DNA of 64,000 nucleotides from Paraconiothyrium sp. Pb-2020 (GCA_022419385.1 JAJUBI010000006.1:1116001-1180000); one strand, 5' to 3'. Shown: positions 40,887 through 52,213, counted from the stretch's first letter. A program made the numbers and translations. The notes: generated by a model not told the origin, from the sequence alone.

Positions 40887-41746
40887 GATGCGCTGATGGC
40901 TATGTCCGGTGATGCATGGAAGTCGCGGCTTTCTGACCGACCGCGCCTTCCCGTCTATGGTTAGCGCAACCGCACCATGGAGGTGCGAACTCTTTCACGA
41001 GGGTTGCCAACGGCTTTTAACCTCTACCGGCCTGTATGAACCATCAAACCAGATGCCGTTTATTCATCTTGACTACGCATTTCCGAAGTCGAAACTTGTG
41101 CAGTGTCCTATTGTGTGAAGTTTGCATACTATTGCGGGTGTGGCCAACGAAACGTACGGTCATCCGCGGGAGCTGCCAAGCAGAAAATCGAAGAGCACAG
41201 AGAAGGATAACGGCAGAGGTGCTCGCTATCCCTCATCACGATTGTGAAACAGCGAAAGCGGAGTCTATGGCTGAGCTCTTCACAGCTGCAGGAATCTGAC
41301 CCCCACTACACCCGCCACGGCTCGACTCCGCTGGCGGTTGTTTTCGGTGCCCGATGCACTTGTAGACGCCAGTTCGCGTAGTATTGCTCGTTCTTCCGGA
41401 TCATCTCGATAGTTCAGGTGGAAGCCAAATCATTCAACAGGCCGCTGTCACTGCGTATAACCAGGATTATGTTGTGTTCCAATGCGGGACGCCTGCTTGA
41501 TCCCGGCCGCGCACGACGCGTGCTGACGCGTAATCACGTGTTCGGGTTCCACAAAGAGAAGGCAACACTCTCAAGCGGTGTGGCGTGGCTATCTCGTATC
41601 TATCGCATCCCTCCGACCACGGCTCCGTGTTGGATCGTCGCGTTTAAAAGCCTGCTACTGGCCCATCTCATACCTCTCTCCTTGATTTCCAACTGCAAAG
41701 TCTTCTAAGCCCCCGACACCCACGACCGAGCACCACACCATACACA
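40887..41746. other. Intergenic between divergent genes
   Basis: About 860 bases between the leftward ABHD12-like gene and the rightward GFA-type gene. It contains both promoters. Open frames at 41036-41299 and 41418-41708 carry no signature. Confidence 0.4.
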
Positions 41747-42473
41747 ATGTCTACGAAAGTCTACTCCGGCTCATGCCACTGCGGTGACATCAAATATCAG
41801 ATCCGTCTAACTCTGCCACCTAACGATACGATCGGCTTTGATGGTATGCAATAGTTCTATCTAACGGTCACGCCATTCAACATTGCGCGACTGACCTTTG
41901 TAACACGAATGCGCAGCTAAGAGGGAAGGCACGCGAATCTACAAGTGCAACTGTAGCACATGCCACAAGGTTTGTAGCCGTCTTGCCCTCGGCTTCAATT
42001 CCCAGAGAGTCTGATTCTCTGCACAGATGGGCATGTTCCACTGCCGGCCTAACGACCTTGCAAACGACTTCATCGTAACTTCTCCCGCCAACATCGAAGA
42101 TGTGGGTGAGTATCGCTGCTTCAGCAAGAAAATCGGATGGTACTTCTGCAAGAGGTGCGGCGTGCGAACTTTTGGCATGGGCGGCGAGTGGGTTCCCGAG
42201 GAGATTGACGTGACTAAATGGTCTGGCGAAGGACATGGCAACGGCAACCTACAGAAAGTGTACAAGACGATTCCGTCATCGAGTGGCGCGAAAGGCTACG
42301 ATGGAAGCCAGCTGCACTACGTCAGCGTGAACGGCACTACCATAGATGACGAGATTGATCTTATCGACGTGCACGACAATGGCTGGGTCTATTATATTGA
42401 GAACAAGTACAAGAAAGAGGGAGAGTATCCTCAAATGCGCTTCAAGGAGCCATTCAAGGGTGGTTGTTACTAA
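41747..42473 (+). CDS. GFA / CENP-V-type zinc protein
   Basis: A protein of 198 residues from three exons: 41747-41843, 41917-41969 and 42027-42473 (introns of 73 and 57 bp, in phase). It has the zinc-binding Cys pattern of the glutathione-dependent formaldehyde-activating (GFA)/CENP-V fold: SCHCGDIKY at the start, CNCSTCHK before the second intron, and FCKRCGVRTFG in the third exon. Members bind small thiols or act in formaldehyde handling, but most fungal copies are uncharacterised. The C-terminal third (about 130-198) is an extension beyond the minimal domain, without a known motif. Confidence 0.9.
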
Positions 42474-42738
42474 GTGTGGGTCTACAGGCACGGGTTGCGG
42501 GCCCAAGACTATGGAGGCAATATGGTTGACAGGGACGCGGGTCAGGAGTTGTGAGAGTGATAACACGATGGATGCTTATAAGAATCTTTTGCTCGAAGGG
42601 CAGTTCAAAGGGGATTATTTTGCATACAAAAACTACGCTACGTAAGAAGGAAAAGAAACTTTGCCACCCGTCGCTGGTACGAAGTACATACAAAGTCATG
42701 AAACAACTCGATTTGCTCCAAGGTTTATGCGGAACAGA

Positions 42739-44232
42739 TTATACACGCATCGGATAATAGTCGTCCCCATCCATACCAGGAGGCACTATGGGTGCCATCC
42801 CTCCGTACCCACCAGTCCGGCGTTTTTTGCGAAGCTCGTCTGCTCGTCTCGCCGCTCCAGCCTGTTCCCGTTCCCGTTCCCAAGAGAACTGATCATCGAG
42901 ACCCACACTGATAAATTCTCCATGTGCAGGCTGCGGGTAGAATTTAGGAACTGCGTCACTGCTCCCACGACCACTATCCGCGTCGCCTGTATCCTCAAAG
43001 TAAGCGGACCTAGGACTGAAGGCGTATGGATTTGGATTAGCAGCAGGTTGATAGACAGAGGGCCCAAGAATGGGCACTGGCGGCGCAGGCGCAGGACCAG
43101 GACCCGGATGCGAATAAGTCCGCGGTGCATTGTAGGGTCTCTGAATCGCTTCAGGTATGGGAGCAGGGCCTTCATCGTTGTAAACGCGCATTATATGCTG
43201 ATGCTTAGGTTCTGCAAGGTCTTCGGTTTCATTGCGCTTCGTGCCCTCGCCACGGCCGAGGTTCTTTAGGCCAACACGAGCAGCAGTTCGTTTCCAGAAT
43301 GAAAGTGGGGGACCCTCGTAATGTTCGTCTTCTACCTCGGAAAGAGGTCTTGTCAATTGATGCATTGCCAATGAGCGGTTTTGTTCCACGCCCAGCCCAT
43401 GTCGGAACATGGAGGCCTCGGAACGTGCGCGGATTGGCTGAGAGGATTTGGTAGACGTGGTCCCGAGCGTATCATCAGAGAAGTGAGATTTGAACGGAGC
43501 TGCATTCTCCAAGTCGAAAGGGTTCGACCGCTCTGACCGACTAGAAGATGGAACTTGTCGAGTCTTCATACCCCGGGTGATAAAGATCCCCTTTTCGAGA
43601 TCCTCCGTGCGAACGGTGACTTCATTCTTCAGATCATCTTCGCTTATAGCGACCCTTTTGTCCCGATATGGATTGGTGGGCAGTGTTTCCCTCTGCTGCA
43701 CCATCGCTGGCGTGATGTCCTCTTTATTCGCAAGCCGCTTCTTCAACCAGATGATGTCAGCATCTCTGATTTCGCAGTCTGGGCAATGGCCTCGAGCGAA
43801 GCGCCAAGCGAGGTATAAAAGTGCACCGAGGAAGAACAGTGCAATAAAGACAAGCCACAACATCATGAGAATGGGTAGAGCATTGTTGGGGTGCTTCTCA
43901 GTGGATTCTTGCGGAGCTGGTGTTGGCCATCCTGTTGGAAGACCAAGGCTAGAGCTGGAAGCGCTGGGCGCTGATGCGGTGGATGGAGAGATACTCACCG
44001 TCAGGCTGCTTCTCATCGTCAGGCTTGAAGTCAGCGAACGAACTGAGGAGTGGGCTGACTTGGAGGATGGAGCTGCACTTGTTGATGCGATAGCACTCGT
44101 CGTGTGAGCCGGCGAAGGACGAGTTAGTGTTGGGATAGCAATAGTAGTAGATGGCTTGGGTAAGGACGTCGGGTGGACAGTCGTGTATTCCGTGAAGGTT
44201 ACAACAACAGTGGTCCCGTCGTTAGCCATCAT
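42739..44232 (-). CDS. Single-pass membrane protein, Ser/Thr-rich ectodomain
   Basis: An intronless frame for 497 residues. The N-terminal part (about 1-120) is dominated by Ser, Thr, Ala and Pro, as expected for an O-mannosylated outer domain. One membrane span follows at about 125-150 (LWLVFIALFFLGALLYLAW), then a long cytosolic tail rich in Pro, Arg and Tyr. There is no typical cleaved signal peptide: the first residues are MMANDGTTVVVTF, so the span itself may insert the protein. The shape resembles fungal wall-stress sensors of the Mid2/Wsc type, but no Cys-rich sensor domain is present. The function is unknown. A similar-shaped gene follows upstream on the same strand (44747-45883). Confidence 0.75.
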   Translation of the reverse strand: MMANDGTTVVVTFTEYTTVHPTSLPKPSTTIAIPTLTRPSPAHTTSAIASTSAAPSSKSAHSSVRSLTSSLTMRSSLTVSISPSTASAPSASSSSLGLPTGWPTPAPQESTEKHPNNALPILMMLWLVFIALFFLGALLYLAWRFARGHCPDCEIRDADIIWLKKRLANKEDITPAMVQQRETLPTNPYRDKRVAISEDDLKNEVTVRTEDLEKGIFITRGMKTRQVPSSSRSERSNPFDLENAAPFKSHFSDDTLGTTSTKSSQPIRARSEASMFRHGLGVEQNRSLAMHQLTRPLSEVEDEHYEGPPLSFWKRTAARVGLKNLGRGEGTKRNETEDLAEPKHQHIMRVYNDEGPAPIPEAIQRPYNAPRTYSHPGPGPAPAPPVPILGPSVYQPAANPNPYAFSPRSAYFEDTGDADSGRGSSDAVPKFYPQPAHGEFISVGLDDQFSWEREREQAGAARRADELRKKRRTGGYGGMAPIVPPGMDGDDYYPMRV

Positions 44233-44746
44233 TGTGCCGCGCAATGGTTGTATCGCTGTTATGAATCAAGAGAGCTTTACCGGATTTTTGCCATGAAGAG
44301 ACTCAGGGCAGAATTTGAGCTCTTGTAGAAGTGGGATGCAATGTGAACAAAACATAGTACGCATGGCTTTACAATGTGTGTTCACAATGTCCGAGAGTGT
44401 TACTCTGCTGATGGGATCGAGGATATACAATGCAGCAGATGGCCAAGGTGATCAGATTAGAGGCGAATCTTAGCAAAAAACTACTCGAAGTCCAGATCAT
44501 CTGTATCAAGACAGCTTTGTGATACGAGGTAGTGTGCCAAAACTTCAAAAAGATAATGCATACATCAGGGTTTTATCAGGTATGGGATTCGCAAGTCCAA
44601 ATACTACAATGTGTAAACAAAAGATGTACGATTGGGAAGAGAAGTCGGGTAAGATGATTACACAAACTGCAGAAAGAAGGCTTGGGCTTCAAACTTCATT
44701 CTTACAGCTGAGACTATGAACAACAATGCGAGGTTGCAGTATAATA
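44233..44746. other. Intergenic between tandem membrane-protein genes
   Basis: About 510 bases between two minus-strand genes. It should hold the promoter of the gene ending at 42739. Nothing specific is seen. Confidence 0.4.
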
Positions 44747-45883
44747 TCACTTGGCAGTTCCAAGATCCACCTCCTCAAACTTGTCGTCGCTATCGGTACC
44801 GACAAATGCTTCATGGCTCACAGGTCGAGATTTACTCTTCATGATCTTGACCAAATCAGGCGATGCAGAACGCATACGTACAACTGTCGCATTTTCGACG
44901 CCAACAACTATTGTAGATGATTGACGGGGGTTTCTGGGCAAGTCCGGTCGTACGTACACTTGGTCAATACCGCTCCGATACGTTTCGAACGAACGCATGC
45001 GATCGTGCTGCGAGCTAGAAGGCACACGAGTAAATTGACGAGACCCAATAGTTTCTTCGAAGGAAAAAGGGCGATACACAGATCCAAGTTTTGGAGAAGC
45101 TGGCCCAGCAGGTGCGCTCCTCAGGGGCCATGAGCCCACCGTCGTCGCACAAGATACTCGCAGCGGCGAGACAGCCGCGACTTCACCTAGCGCTTCTGGT
45201 GTATCCTTGCTTAAGTGTTGCACAGGAGGGAGTTCACCACCCAGGCTTCGTGTCGGAGTCCAGGGCTTCTCCCTCTCAGACTTGATCCAGTTCCACCATT
45301 GCCGCTGGCGACCTTGTGAGGCTTTCACTGCTTCACGTCGAGCCTGATACTTGCTGTACTTCGGCCATCCGAAGAAAAACACCCATAAGGCAATCGCGAT
45401 GAAAAGCACCACGCCGAAGAAAGCGAGACCGATTTTTACGCTAGTGTGGTCGGTCAGAGAAGGCAGTGCTTCTTCTGGAACAGAAGTCGCGGATGGTAGT
45501 CCGACGCCGCTTAAAGCGGTATTCGAAGATAATGATGGTTGAGCGATCGTTAATGATGTTGAAGACGGTTCTACAGTTACGCTCGAATGGGACAGAGCTG
45601 CATGCCGCGTTTCTGTTGGGCTTACCACATGATCTGGGTCCTCTGTGGAAGTACCAGCATCTAATTGGCTGAGAGTTGTTGAGTGGCCTGTCTGGGTCTG
45701 GTGAGCCTGGCGCGAAGTAGCTGTAGCCGTGCGAGTCACTTCAGAAAAAGTCCTGTCAACTGTAGAGCTTACTGGTTGTAAGGAGTGAGAGCCTGTCTCA
45801 TCTGGGTGCGCGTGTATCGATCTTATAGGCCACACGAACCCGCTCAAGGTGCTGATAGAATAAATACCAGAACAGGGTGCCAT
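44747..45883 (-). CDS. Single-pass membrane protein, mucin-like, unknown
   Basis: An intronless frame for 378 residues. The first half (about 20-140) is Ser/Thr-rich and mucin-like. A membrane span lies at about 147-172 (IGLAFFGVVLFIAIALWVFFF). The cytosolic tail begins with WPKYSKYQARREAV and is rich in Arg, Ser and Pro, ending in an acidic stretch. The opening MAPCSGIYSISTLSGFVW is weakly hydrophobic and might be a signal anchor. The architecture matches the neighbour at 42739-44232, although I see no convincing residue-by-residue similarity outside the general composition. It may be a surface sensor or adhesin-like protein. Confidence 0.7.
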   Translation of the reverse strand: MAPCSGIYSISTLSGFVWPIRSIHAHPDETGSHSLQPVSSTVDRTFSEVTRTATATSRQAHQTQTGHSTTLSQLDAGTSTEDPDHVVSPTETRHAALSHSSVTVEPSSTSLTIAQPSLSSNTALSGVGLPSATSVPEEALPSLTDHTSVKIGLAFFGVVLFIAIALWVFFFGWPKYSKYQARREAVKASQGRQRQWWNWIKSEREKPWTPTRSLGGELPPVQHLSKDTPEALGEVAAVSPLRVSCATTVGSWPLRSAPAGPASPKLGSVYRPFSFEETIGSRQFTRVPSSSQHDRMRSFETYRSGIDQVYVRPDLPRNPRQSSTIVVGVENATVVRMRSASPDLVKIMKSKSRPVSHEAFVGTDSDDKFEEVDLGTAK

Positions 45884-46901
45884 GCTTCCGAACCAGCGGG
45901 GGCGAAGGGGCGGATAATTTCGAGGTGAATGGAGGCCAGTCCAAACTGTTCATGTGGGAGGGCTAGGGATCGTGAGGTATAAAACTGATCGGAATAATAA
46001 CATTGTGCGTGCTCATAGTTATTCTGCAACAACATCTGCGTACAATGTTGGAGTGGCTGAGCATGGCCCTTTATAGGTGCCTTGCAAAAGCTCTGCCTCC
46101 ACCTTCCGCGGTACTGGGCATTGATATTCATAGTTTCAGCCAATCTATGTACTACAGGACGTTTATAATTGGCCTTATCGCTTTTGGTAAGCTAATTCTG
46201 ACAGCTTTGTGCCCTGATTTAACGTCTACCAGGCCCAAAACTACAGACTCAACAGAGTGGAGGCAGAACTTTTGCATGGCACAATAGCAGAATTCCATGG
46301 ACGCCATAATTGCTTTCAGGCGTTTTACGTCTGTACCTACGTCCATAGTGACAGAAAGAAATGATATGACTAACCTCTCACGAACTGCCACCCCAATTCC
46401 CACTCTGGGCGGATTGTACTACATCATCGGCGATGCAAATCTCATCCAGATGCACGAGACGTGCTTTTCGTAGTCTTCGGATAATATTTGGTACGTTACA
46501 ATGTACCAATCACAGAGTTCACAATGGATGCGAGCTATGGTAGCCATGGTGGGTTCTTGCGCAACGTAGAATCCATAGACATGCTGAGGGGAAGACAGTA
46601 ACGTTTCCCGAAGTGACGCATACCGAGTGACTCAAACACTGAGTGCTGACAGAGTTGCGGGACAATGTCGCTCCTCAATATGAAATTGTAGACGCGGGGA
46701 TGATTCTCAGGCACGTCAGGCTCCAGTTTTCGAATTGTGTGTGGCTGGTGCGCTTGTCGACACCAGCCACAGTAGCTCACCACCGAGAAACCCACAGACA
46801 GGTCCACCACAAGCAAACATCCATGCTGCGCGATATTTAGCTTTTCAAGGTGCCGAGCGTAACTGTTTCAGACCATCAGAAGAAAACCACACGTGGTATA
46901 C
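45884..46901. other. Intergenic, no gene seen
   Basis: About 1 kb between two divergent genes. Small frames (46003-46287 plus, 46152-46403 minus) have no recognisable features. Confidence 0.4.
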
Positions 46902-48296
46902 ATGCCACGTTTGATAGGATTCCGTCAGAACCGTCGACAATTACTCCGACTCACCTTCCTGTGCGCGACCCTGCAGGTGCTCCTACTTCGCTACGTTGGT
47001 TTCTTCTCAGGCTCTGAACCGCACATAATGCCTTCGCACAAGTCTGCGCAAGAGGTTGCGTCCTCACTTTTAGCAACCGAAGATCTGCATTTCAGATCCC
47101 TTGAACTTCTGCAATCCCTATGGGCGGGATACGGCCAAATTTGTCGCATCACAGCAACGCCAAATGCGTCACCAAACTCGTCAGGTGCAACGTCAAGAAC
47201 AGCATCGACGACGACGTCCAGTGTGTCCACTCCGCAAGAAGTCCAATCTTATATACTAAAACTCATCACGCCTCCGCCGACAAAAGCAGACAATGAAGGC
47301 CACACACGGAAGATCTTGAGCTATCAAGTTGAGCAATACTTTTACACCCACCTGGCACCCCAACTACCACCCCAAATCCCCGTAGCGAAACACCTAGCAA
47401 GCATACATGAGCCACAATCTGATGGAAGCGTATCAATGGCCATGATCATCACCGACCTCAAGCAAACCTATCCTGTGGCTGGCGAGAAGCGGGATGTCCT
47501 GAACAGCGTTCAAGTCAATGCTGCACTCGACTGGCTGTCCTCTTTCCATGGCTTCTGGTGGCCTCGCGTCCCTCGCCTCGACCGCACTCAGCTTGTTCGC
47601 CCGCCATTACAAGAAGTCAAGGCGGACGGCCACGACGCGCGAAACAAGACAGTATGGCTTAATGGTGGGTATACGTACCTTGCCACGCGCCGCTCCGAGT
47701 ACGCAAACCTAGTAGCTGATCATGACTCGGAATGGTGGTCGTTGACGGACTGGGAGAAGGACGAGTTCTCTATTGCGGAGCTCGTCGCGAGTGTGCTTGA
47801 GCCGAAACAGAGCGGATGGTCGCCCATCGAGGAGTACACTACGCTTATTCATGGAGACGTAAAGAGTGAAAATCTATTCACGAGCAAAAGCGGAGAGGAA
47901 GTCGTGTTTTATGACTTTCAGTATACCGGACTCGGACTGGGCGTATGCGATCTGGCGAAGTTGTTCACTTGCTCAGTGCCACTAGAGATGCTTGTCGACG
48001 ATCGACCAGTACCGCGAGAACTAGCGATGCAAGGCGGCGAGAGGAACCTACTCGAGCGGTATTGGGTAACGTTGAAGAAGGAATCTGGAAAGGAGTATGA
48101 GTGGGACATCTTCGTGAACCATTGGGAGACTGCATTGGTAGACTGGCTGAGGTTCCAGGCGAGCTGGGGCTTCTGGGGTAATACCGAGTGGCTAGAGGCC
48201 AGAGTACGCCATATCTTAAAAAACGAAAAGTGGAGAGAGGCTGTTGCAGGGAACGCGAAGATGGCCGGGCTATGGAGTACGACTGATCTTCCATGA
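46902..48296 (+). CDS. APH / choline-kinase-like phosphotransferase
   Basis: An intronless gene for 464 residues of the EcKinase/aminoglycoside-phosphotransferase-like fold. The catalytic loop reads LIHGDVKSENLF (near 313), with the Asp base and the Asn metal ligand. VVFYDFQYTGLG (near 334) supplies the second metal-binding Asp. A nucleotide-lobe segment, YILKLITPP, precedes a Ser/Thr-rich insertion-bounded hinge. The N terminus (MPRLIGFRQNRRQLLRLTF...) is basic then hydrophobic and could be a membrane or mitochondrial signal. An internal ATG at 47028 would give a soluble form without it. The substrate is probably a small alcohol or amine, but is not determined. Confidence 0.85.
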   Translation: MPRLIGFRQNRRQLLRLTFLCATLQVLLLRYVGFFSGSEPHIMPSHKSAQEVASSLLATEDLHFRSLELLQSLWAGYGQICRITATPNASPNSSGATSRTASTTTSSVSTPQEVQSYILKLITPPPTKADNEGHTRKILSYQVEQYFYTHLAPQLPPQIPVAKHLASIHEPQSDGSVSMAMIITDLKQTYPVAGEKRDVLNSVQVNAALDWLSSFHGFWWPRVPRLDRTQLVRPPLQEVKADGHDARNKTVWLNGGYTYLATRRSEYANLVADHDSEWWSLTDWEKDEFSIAELVASVLEPKQSGWSPIEEYTTLIHGDVKSENLFTSKSGEEVVFYDFQYTGLGLGVCDLAKLFTCSVPLEMLVDDRPVPRELAMQGGERNLLERYWVTLKKESGKEYEWDIFVNHWETALVDWLRFQASWGFWGNTEWLEARVRHILKNEKWREAVAGNAKMAGLWSTTDLP

Positions 48297-48632
48297 TGGG
48301 GGCGAAAGGTGCAAAGAGACAACCAGAGTGTTCGAACCTGGGTCTCTGCATGTAGCCAAAGGCCTGAGGACCAGGGCAGCGACATGTCAATGGACCCAGT
48401 GCCTTGAATAATGTTGATACGGGATGTGTTTCTTAATATTGTTCACGAACCCAACGCTGATAGTACATCAATCACAGACAATAGTAGCACGGCATCAGTT
48501 CTCAGCTCGGAAAGTTCAGGACCCAAGCCTTTAACATCGCAGCCATGTATCGACTTGCACCCGGACTATATCCATCAACGCACCATATCCTCAACAGAAG
48601 AGGAAACTGATTCTCCATATCAGGCCCCAACT
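48297..48632. other. Intergenic between convergent genes
   Basis: About 340 bases between facing stop codons. A T-arm-like TTCGAACC near 48334 does not extend into a tRNA. Confidence 0.4.
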
Positions 48633-49771
48633 TCACCTGACCTTCTCGAACATACTCATATAGTATTCACCATACTTCACATCCTCATACATCCGCTTCC
48701 CATCCTTTCTCACCCTCGAAGGTAAAGGTTCGATGACGCCCTCCCTGTCAGGCACAACGGCGTAAGGGATCGAGTACCGATCTGGGATCGCACCCTCATC
48801 GGCAACGACACGGTGCAATGCGGATGGATAGAGACCTGACATTTGTTCGATCAAAGGGTCTCTATTACCACCAATAAAAGTGAAGTGGCCTTACCATTGG
48901 AGATACGCATAAACATATCACCGATATTCATGTAGATCACGCCTTCCTGCGGTGTGGCCGCTAGGAAGCCGCCTGTCTTCCGATCTTGAAACTCGAGGCC
49001 ACTGTTCTCATCCTGTATCAATAAAGTAAAGATCCTGAACCCTTCCGTTAGACCCGACATACTGGTGCGCCCCTCATTACTTACGCCCAGTCAGTGTGCG
49101 CGCCCAGGCGGCCCGTGCCTTTCTCCGCATTATCAATCGGGAAGTAATGGGCCAGTCTGAGATCATTCTCATGCCCGGTGTATAGCAACTTGAGGACCTC
49201 CGCTTCCTCTTCAGTTGCCTCCAGACTGAGGATCAGGGCGTCAAGAATACTGTCGCACAGCTCATGCAGCTTCCAGAAGAATTTGGTAGTGAAGGCGCGA
49301 AAGCCGGGAAAAACCTCCTCGGGAAGCCAGATATTATAGTCGATCTTATTTTCTTCGCTGCGGATGTCGTAAGTCTCCTATCAAGACATCAGCCTCATCA
49401 GGGAGAAAAGCAATGTATAATCGCGGAGATACTTTGTAGTCTGAGGCTTCGAATTTTCCACCAATGTCTGAATTTTGATTTCCCAAATGCTCCTTGCCGA
49501 CGCCGGAGTAGCCACTGTGAGGAACTATGGCTGCGGGATGCGGCGCTTTCATCTTATCCTCATACGAGAGATCGAAGAGAGATTTGGCGAGGCCGAAGGC
49601 TTCCTTGAGGCGTTCTGGAGATATGCCATGGCCCGTGATGCCAATGCAGCCATTGCTTGGGAGGTGCCGAGCGAACTGCTCGGCGACGGCTCGATGACTG
49701 TGAGCTTGATCACCTTTCGTCAAGGACGAGATATCGATGATAGGAATTCCTGAAGGTGTGAAGGAAGCCAT
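48633..49771 (-). CDS. 2-oxoglutarate/Fe(II)-dependent dioxygenase
   Basis: A soluble dioxygenase of the isopenicillin-N-synthase-like class, 324 residues, from four exons: 49433-49771, 49085-49377, 48895-49034 and 48633-48835. The introns (50-59 bp) join in phase. The N-terminal DIOX_N part (IPIIDISSL) has GITGHGI. The catalytic jelly roll carries the Fe ligands H and D in AHTDW and the distal His in ALHRV, with the 2-oxoglutarate-binding Arg in PDRYSIPY. The aromatic LYTGHEN and LRLAHYFP blocks match fungal members of this group. Enzymes of this class hydroxylate, desaturate or cyclise varied small molecules, so the substrate is open. Confidence 0.92.
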
Positions 49772-50569
49772 TATGGAAACCTATATAGTGATGATGATAG
49801 TTTTGAAAATCGTTGTAATTCCACGAGTCAAGAAAGTGGAAGTCGATATGGACATCATGCTATATACCCTCACAGGCAGCTGAATCGTCAATGACTAGGG
49901 GTCCACTTTCTGCTATCGCATTGCATAACTTTGGAGAGATCTGTTTGCATTTAATCTCACTTGAATGGACGACAACACCTGGCCGCATCGTAGCGAGGCT
50001 GTCGCTCGGGCGTCCAATCGGTCTGGCAGTGCACGTGTCACTGTTCGCCAATTCGGACACTGTCGATACAGCACTTAAGAGGTTAGGCTGCATCTCCTGT
50101 GGGCGATAACACAAATGTTTTTGTGTTGAGCCGTGCGGCAATTTCACTTGATTGCGACAATGGTCCGCGGTCATGTACCGCGGCGGAACGTTGGTTCTCG
50201 AGTGGAGACTGTGCTCAAAGTGGTGTTTGTTCTTTAGGCTCAGCAGATTGCAATCACTCCACACAGTGGGCTGCAGTCGAGAGTAAGATTGCGTACGGGA
50301 TTCACGAAATCGAGTTCATTACCACTGCTCACGAGTACGAGGGAGACGGAATACATAAGAACAAGATTTCATGCAAGTAAAGTGAGGTACAGGACCCAAG
50401 AAGCGAAAACAGTGTCACATACAGGCATAACGCATGCTTGCATGCCGTACACTTCGTACGCCTGGCCAGCAAATCAAAATGGCAGCTCTGACCGTCTATC
50501 CCGCAAAATCAACAAGACGCCCATAGACCCATAATACCCGAAACCTGTATCCACTCCACGTTGGCCCAA
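49772..50569. other. Intergenic, no gene seen
   Basis: About 800 bases containing the dioxygenase promoter and the 3' flank of the secreted repeat protein. No frame is supported. Confidence 0.4.
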
Positions 50570-51421
50570 TCAGCCCATAATCCATCTCGCCTTAGGACGC
50601 TTCTCAGCCTCAACCTCTTCCCGGCCACTGCTTCCACGGCGCACCTTTCCAAGTGTATCATACTCGCTCCATCCAGGGAAAACCGGAGCCTCTGGCGTTG
50701 CAGTCGCAATGTAGCCCGACTCAACACCAGAAGGAACGAAGCCAGACTCAATAGGGTAGTCAGTCTCAATAGGGAATCCAGATGGGATGACTGTGGCCGT
50801 AGGTGTAGGGTAGAATATGTCATCCGTGGGGTAGCCTGATACGATGCCAGAATCAATGGGGAACCCTGAGGCAACACCAGATTCAACGGGAAACCCTGAG
50901 GCTATACCAGAAGCCTCGACTGTTGCAGTTGGATAGCCGCTTTCTGGGACACCCGGTTGGTAAATGTAGATCTGCTCAAGACTTTCGACCAGGCTATCCG
51001 CAGAATCAGCCTTTGCGATCGAATAAGTGAAGTCGCCGTCGTAAAAGTCGCCGCCCCAGACCTCCTCCGCATTGAAGCATTGTTCCGCGATGTACGAGAA
51101 AGCGGACTGGCAATCAACGGAGCCCTGTGTGGCGCCTTGAGGAGGCATAGTGATGGTCAGGTCCACGAGTTCGGAGCCGAAGGATACTGAGACGGAGTCG
51201 GAATTGATGTGGTACATGTCATCAGTAGGACGGCCACATAGTTGGGACACTGCGTCTTCAGTCGCAGATTGCACTAATTGACTGATTATGGGAGCAGCTA
51301 CGCCGAGCGGTGTGGACGAGCAGGCGAGGCCTGAGAAGTCGGTGCTAGGAAGGGATGCCATCGTTGCGAATGCAGTTGTGAGGACCGGGGTGATTGCTAC
51401 TACACAAAGGAATCTTTTCAA
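50570..51421 (-). CDS. Secreted protein with SG-x-x-SG(F/Y)P repeats
   Basis: An intronless frame for 283 residues. A signal peptide covers about 1-19. The N-terminal half (about 25-155) has four Cys and looks globular. From about 165 to 245 there is a degenerate ten-residue repeat around SG(I/V)xSG(F/Y)P, with acidic spacers (for example SGIASGFPVE, SGVASGFPID and SGIVSGYPTD), rich in Thr and Pro towards the end. The C terminus has two dibasic sites (VRR and EKR) that Kex2-like proteases could cut. I do not recognise a family. A wall-associated, surface-active or processed-peptide role is conceivable, but none is shown. Confidence 0.7.
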   Translation of the reverse strand: MKRFLCVVAITPVLTTAFATMASLPSTDFSGLACSSTPLGVAAPIISQLVQSATEDAVSQLCGRPTDDMYHINSDSVSVSFGSELVDLTITMPPQGATQGSVDCQSAFSYIAEQCFNAEEVWGGDFYDGDFTYSIAKADSADSLVESLEQIYIYQPGVPESGYPTATVEASGIASGFPVESGVASGFPIDSGIVSGYPTDDIFYPTPTATVIPSGFPIETDYPIESGFVPSGVESGYIATATPEAPVFPGWSEYDTLGKVRRGSSGREEVEAEKRPKARWIMG

Positions 51422-52213
51422 TGTAGACTCAAGTGGTGAGAGGGTTTAAATCGACAACGACAGAAAATGGCAAGAACGAGTGACGATGAGACGGGACTGG
51501 TTGAGGGAAATCTCGCGAGATATAGATCAGCTCAGCGCACGAGAGATGAGAAGGCAATCGAATGCAATGACCCCCACATCTCGTGTAAGCGCAATAGCAA
51601 TGTGACTATTCCCCGCGACACAAGGCTGTGAACGGAGATTCACGCTGTTTGACATGGTTCTACGGGGAGGATTCCCGCCCTGCCAAGACGGCGTTTCAAG
51701 GCTCCTTTCGTGCTTCGCCCTGTATTGTACTCGGTGCCCACGTAATCAGATTGAACATCAAGAAGCTTCAGGCTATGAAGTTCGCAAGCAGGAACAGTAG
51801 AGAAACGCAAGCAAGAGCAGTAGAGAAATAGACAGTTTGCGCGGATCTAGCAAACGTCGGTAAATGTGTAATGGCATGTCGTTGTGGACTCGGTTGAACA
51901 TCGTGTGTGGTTCGCTGTGTTCTCCGCCAAGCACTGCATCTGCCCTCATATGAAATTGCTCAGAAGGAGCACATGGCTATGCATCTTTGGCGGATGAGCT
52001 GTCGATCTTCTCCAATGGTATTCTGCCGGGCGCAGCCGCAGCCATAGAGGTTTGGGGGCATACTTACGCAGCGCTGAGGCTGTGCTCTAGGGCTTGCTTT
52101 AGAGCACGTGCACAACAACTTCGGATAGCAGTAATATGCGAAGGTGATAACTCGGCTTCCATTGAGCTGTTATGTCACATGTATCGTGGAAGATGATTGC
52201 GAGATGACATGTT
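51422..52213. other. Intergenic, no gene seen
   Basis: About 790 bases between the start codon of the repeat protein and the 3' end of the ThDP enzyme. No coding frame is supported. Confidence 0.4.

Noticed and set aside
48320..48400. tRNA-like TTCGAACC in the intergenic region
   Set aside because: Neither strand gives matching T-arm and acceptor stems.
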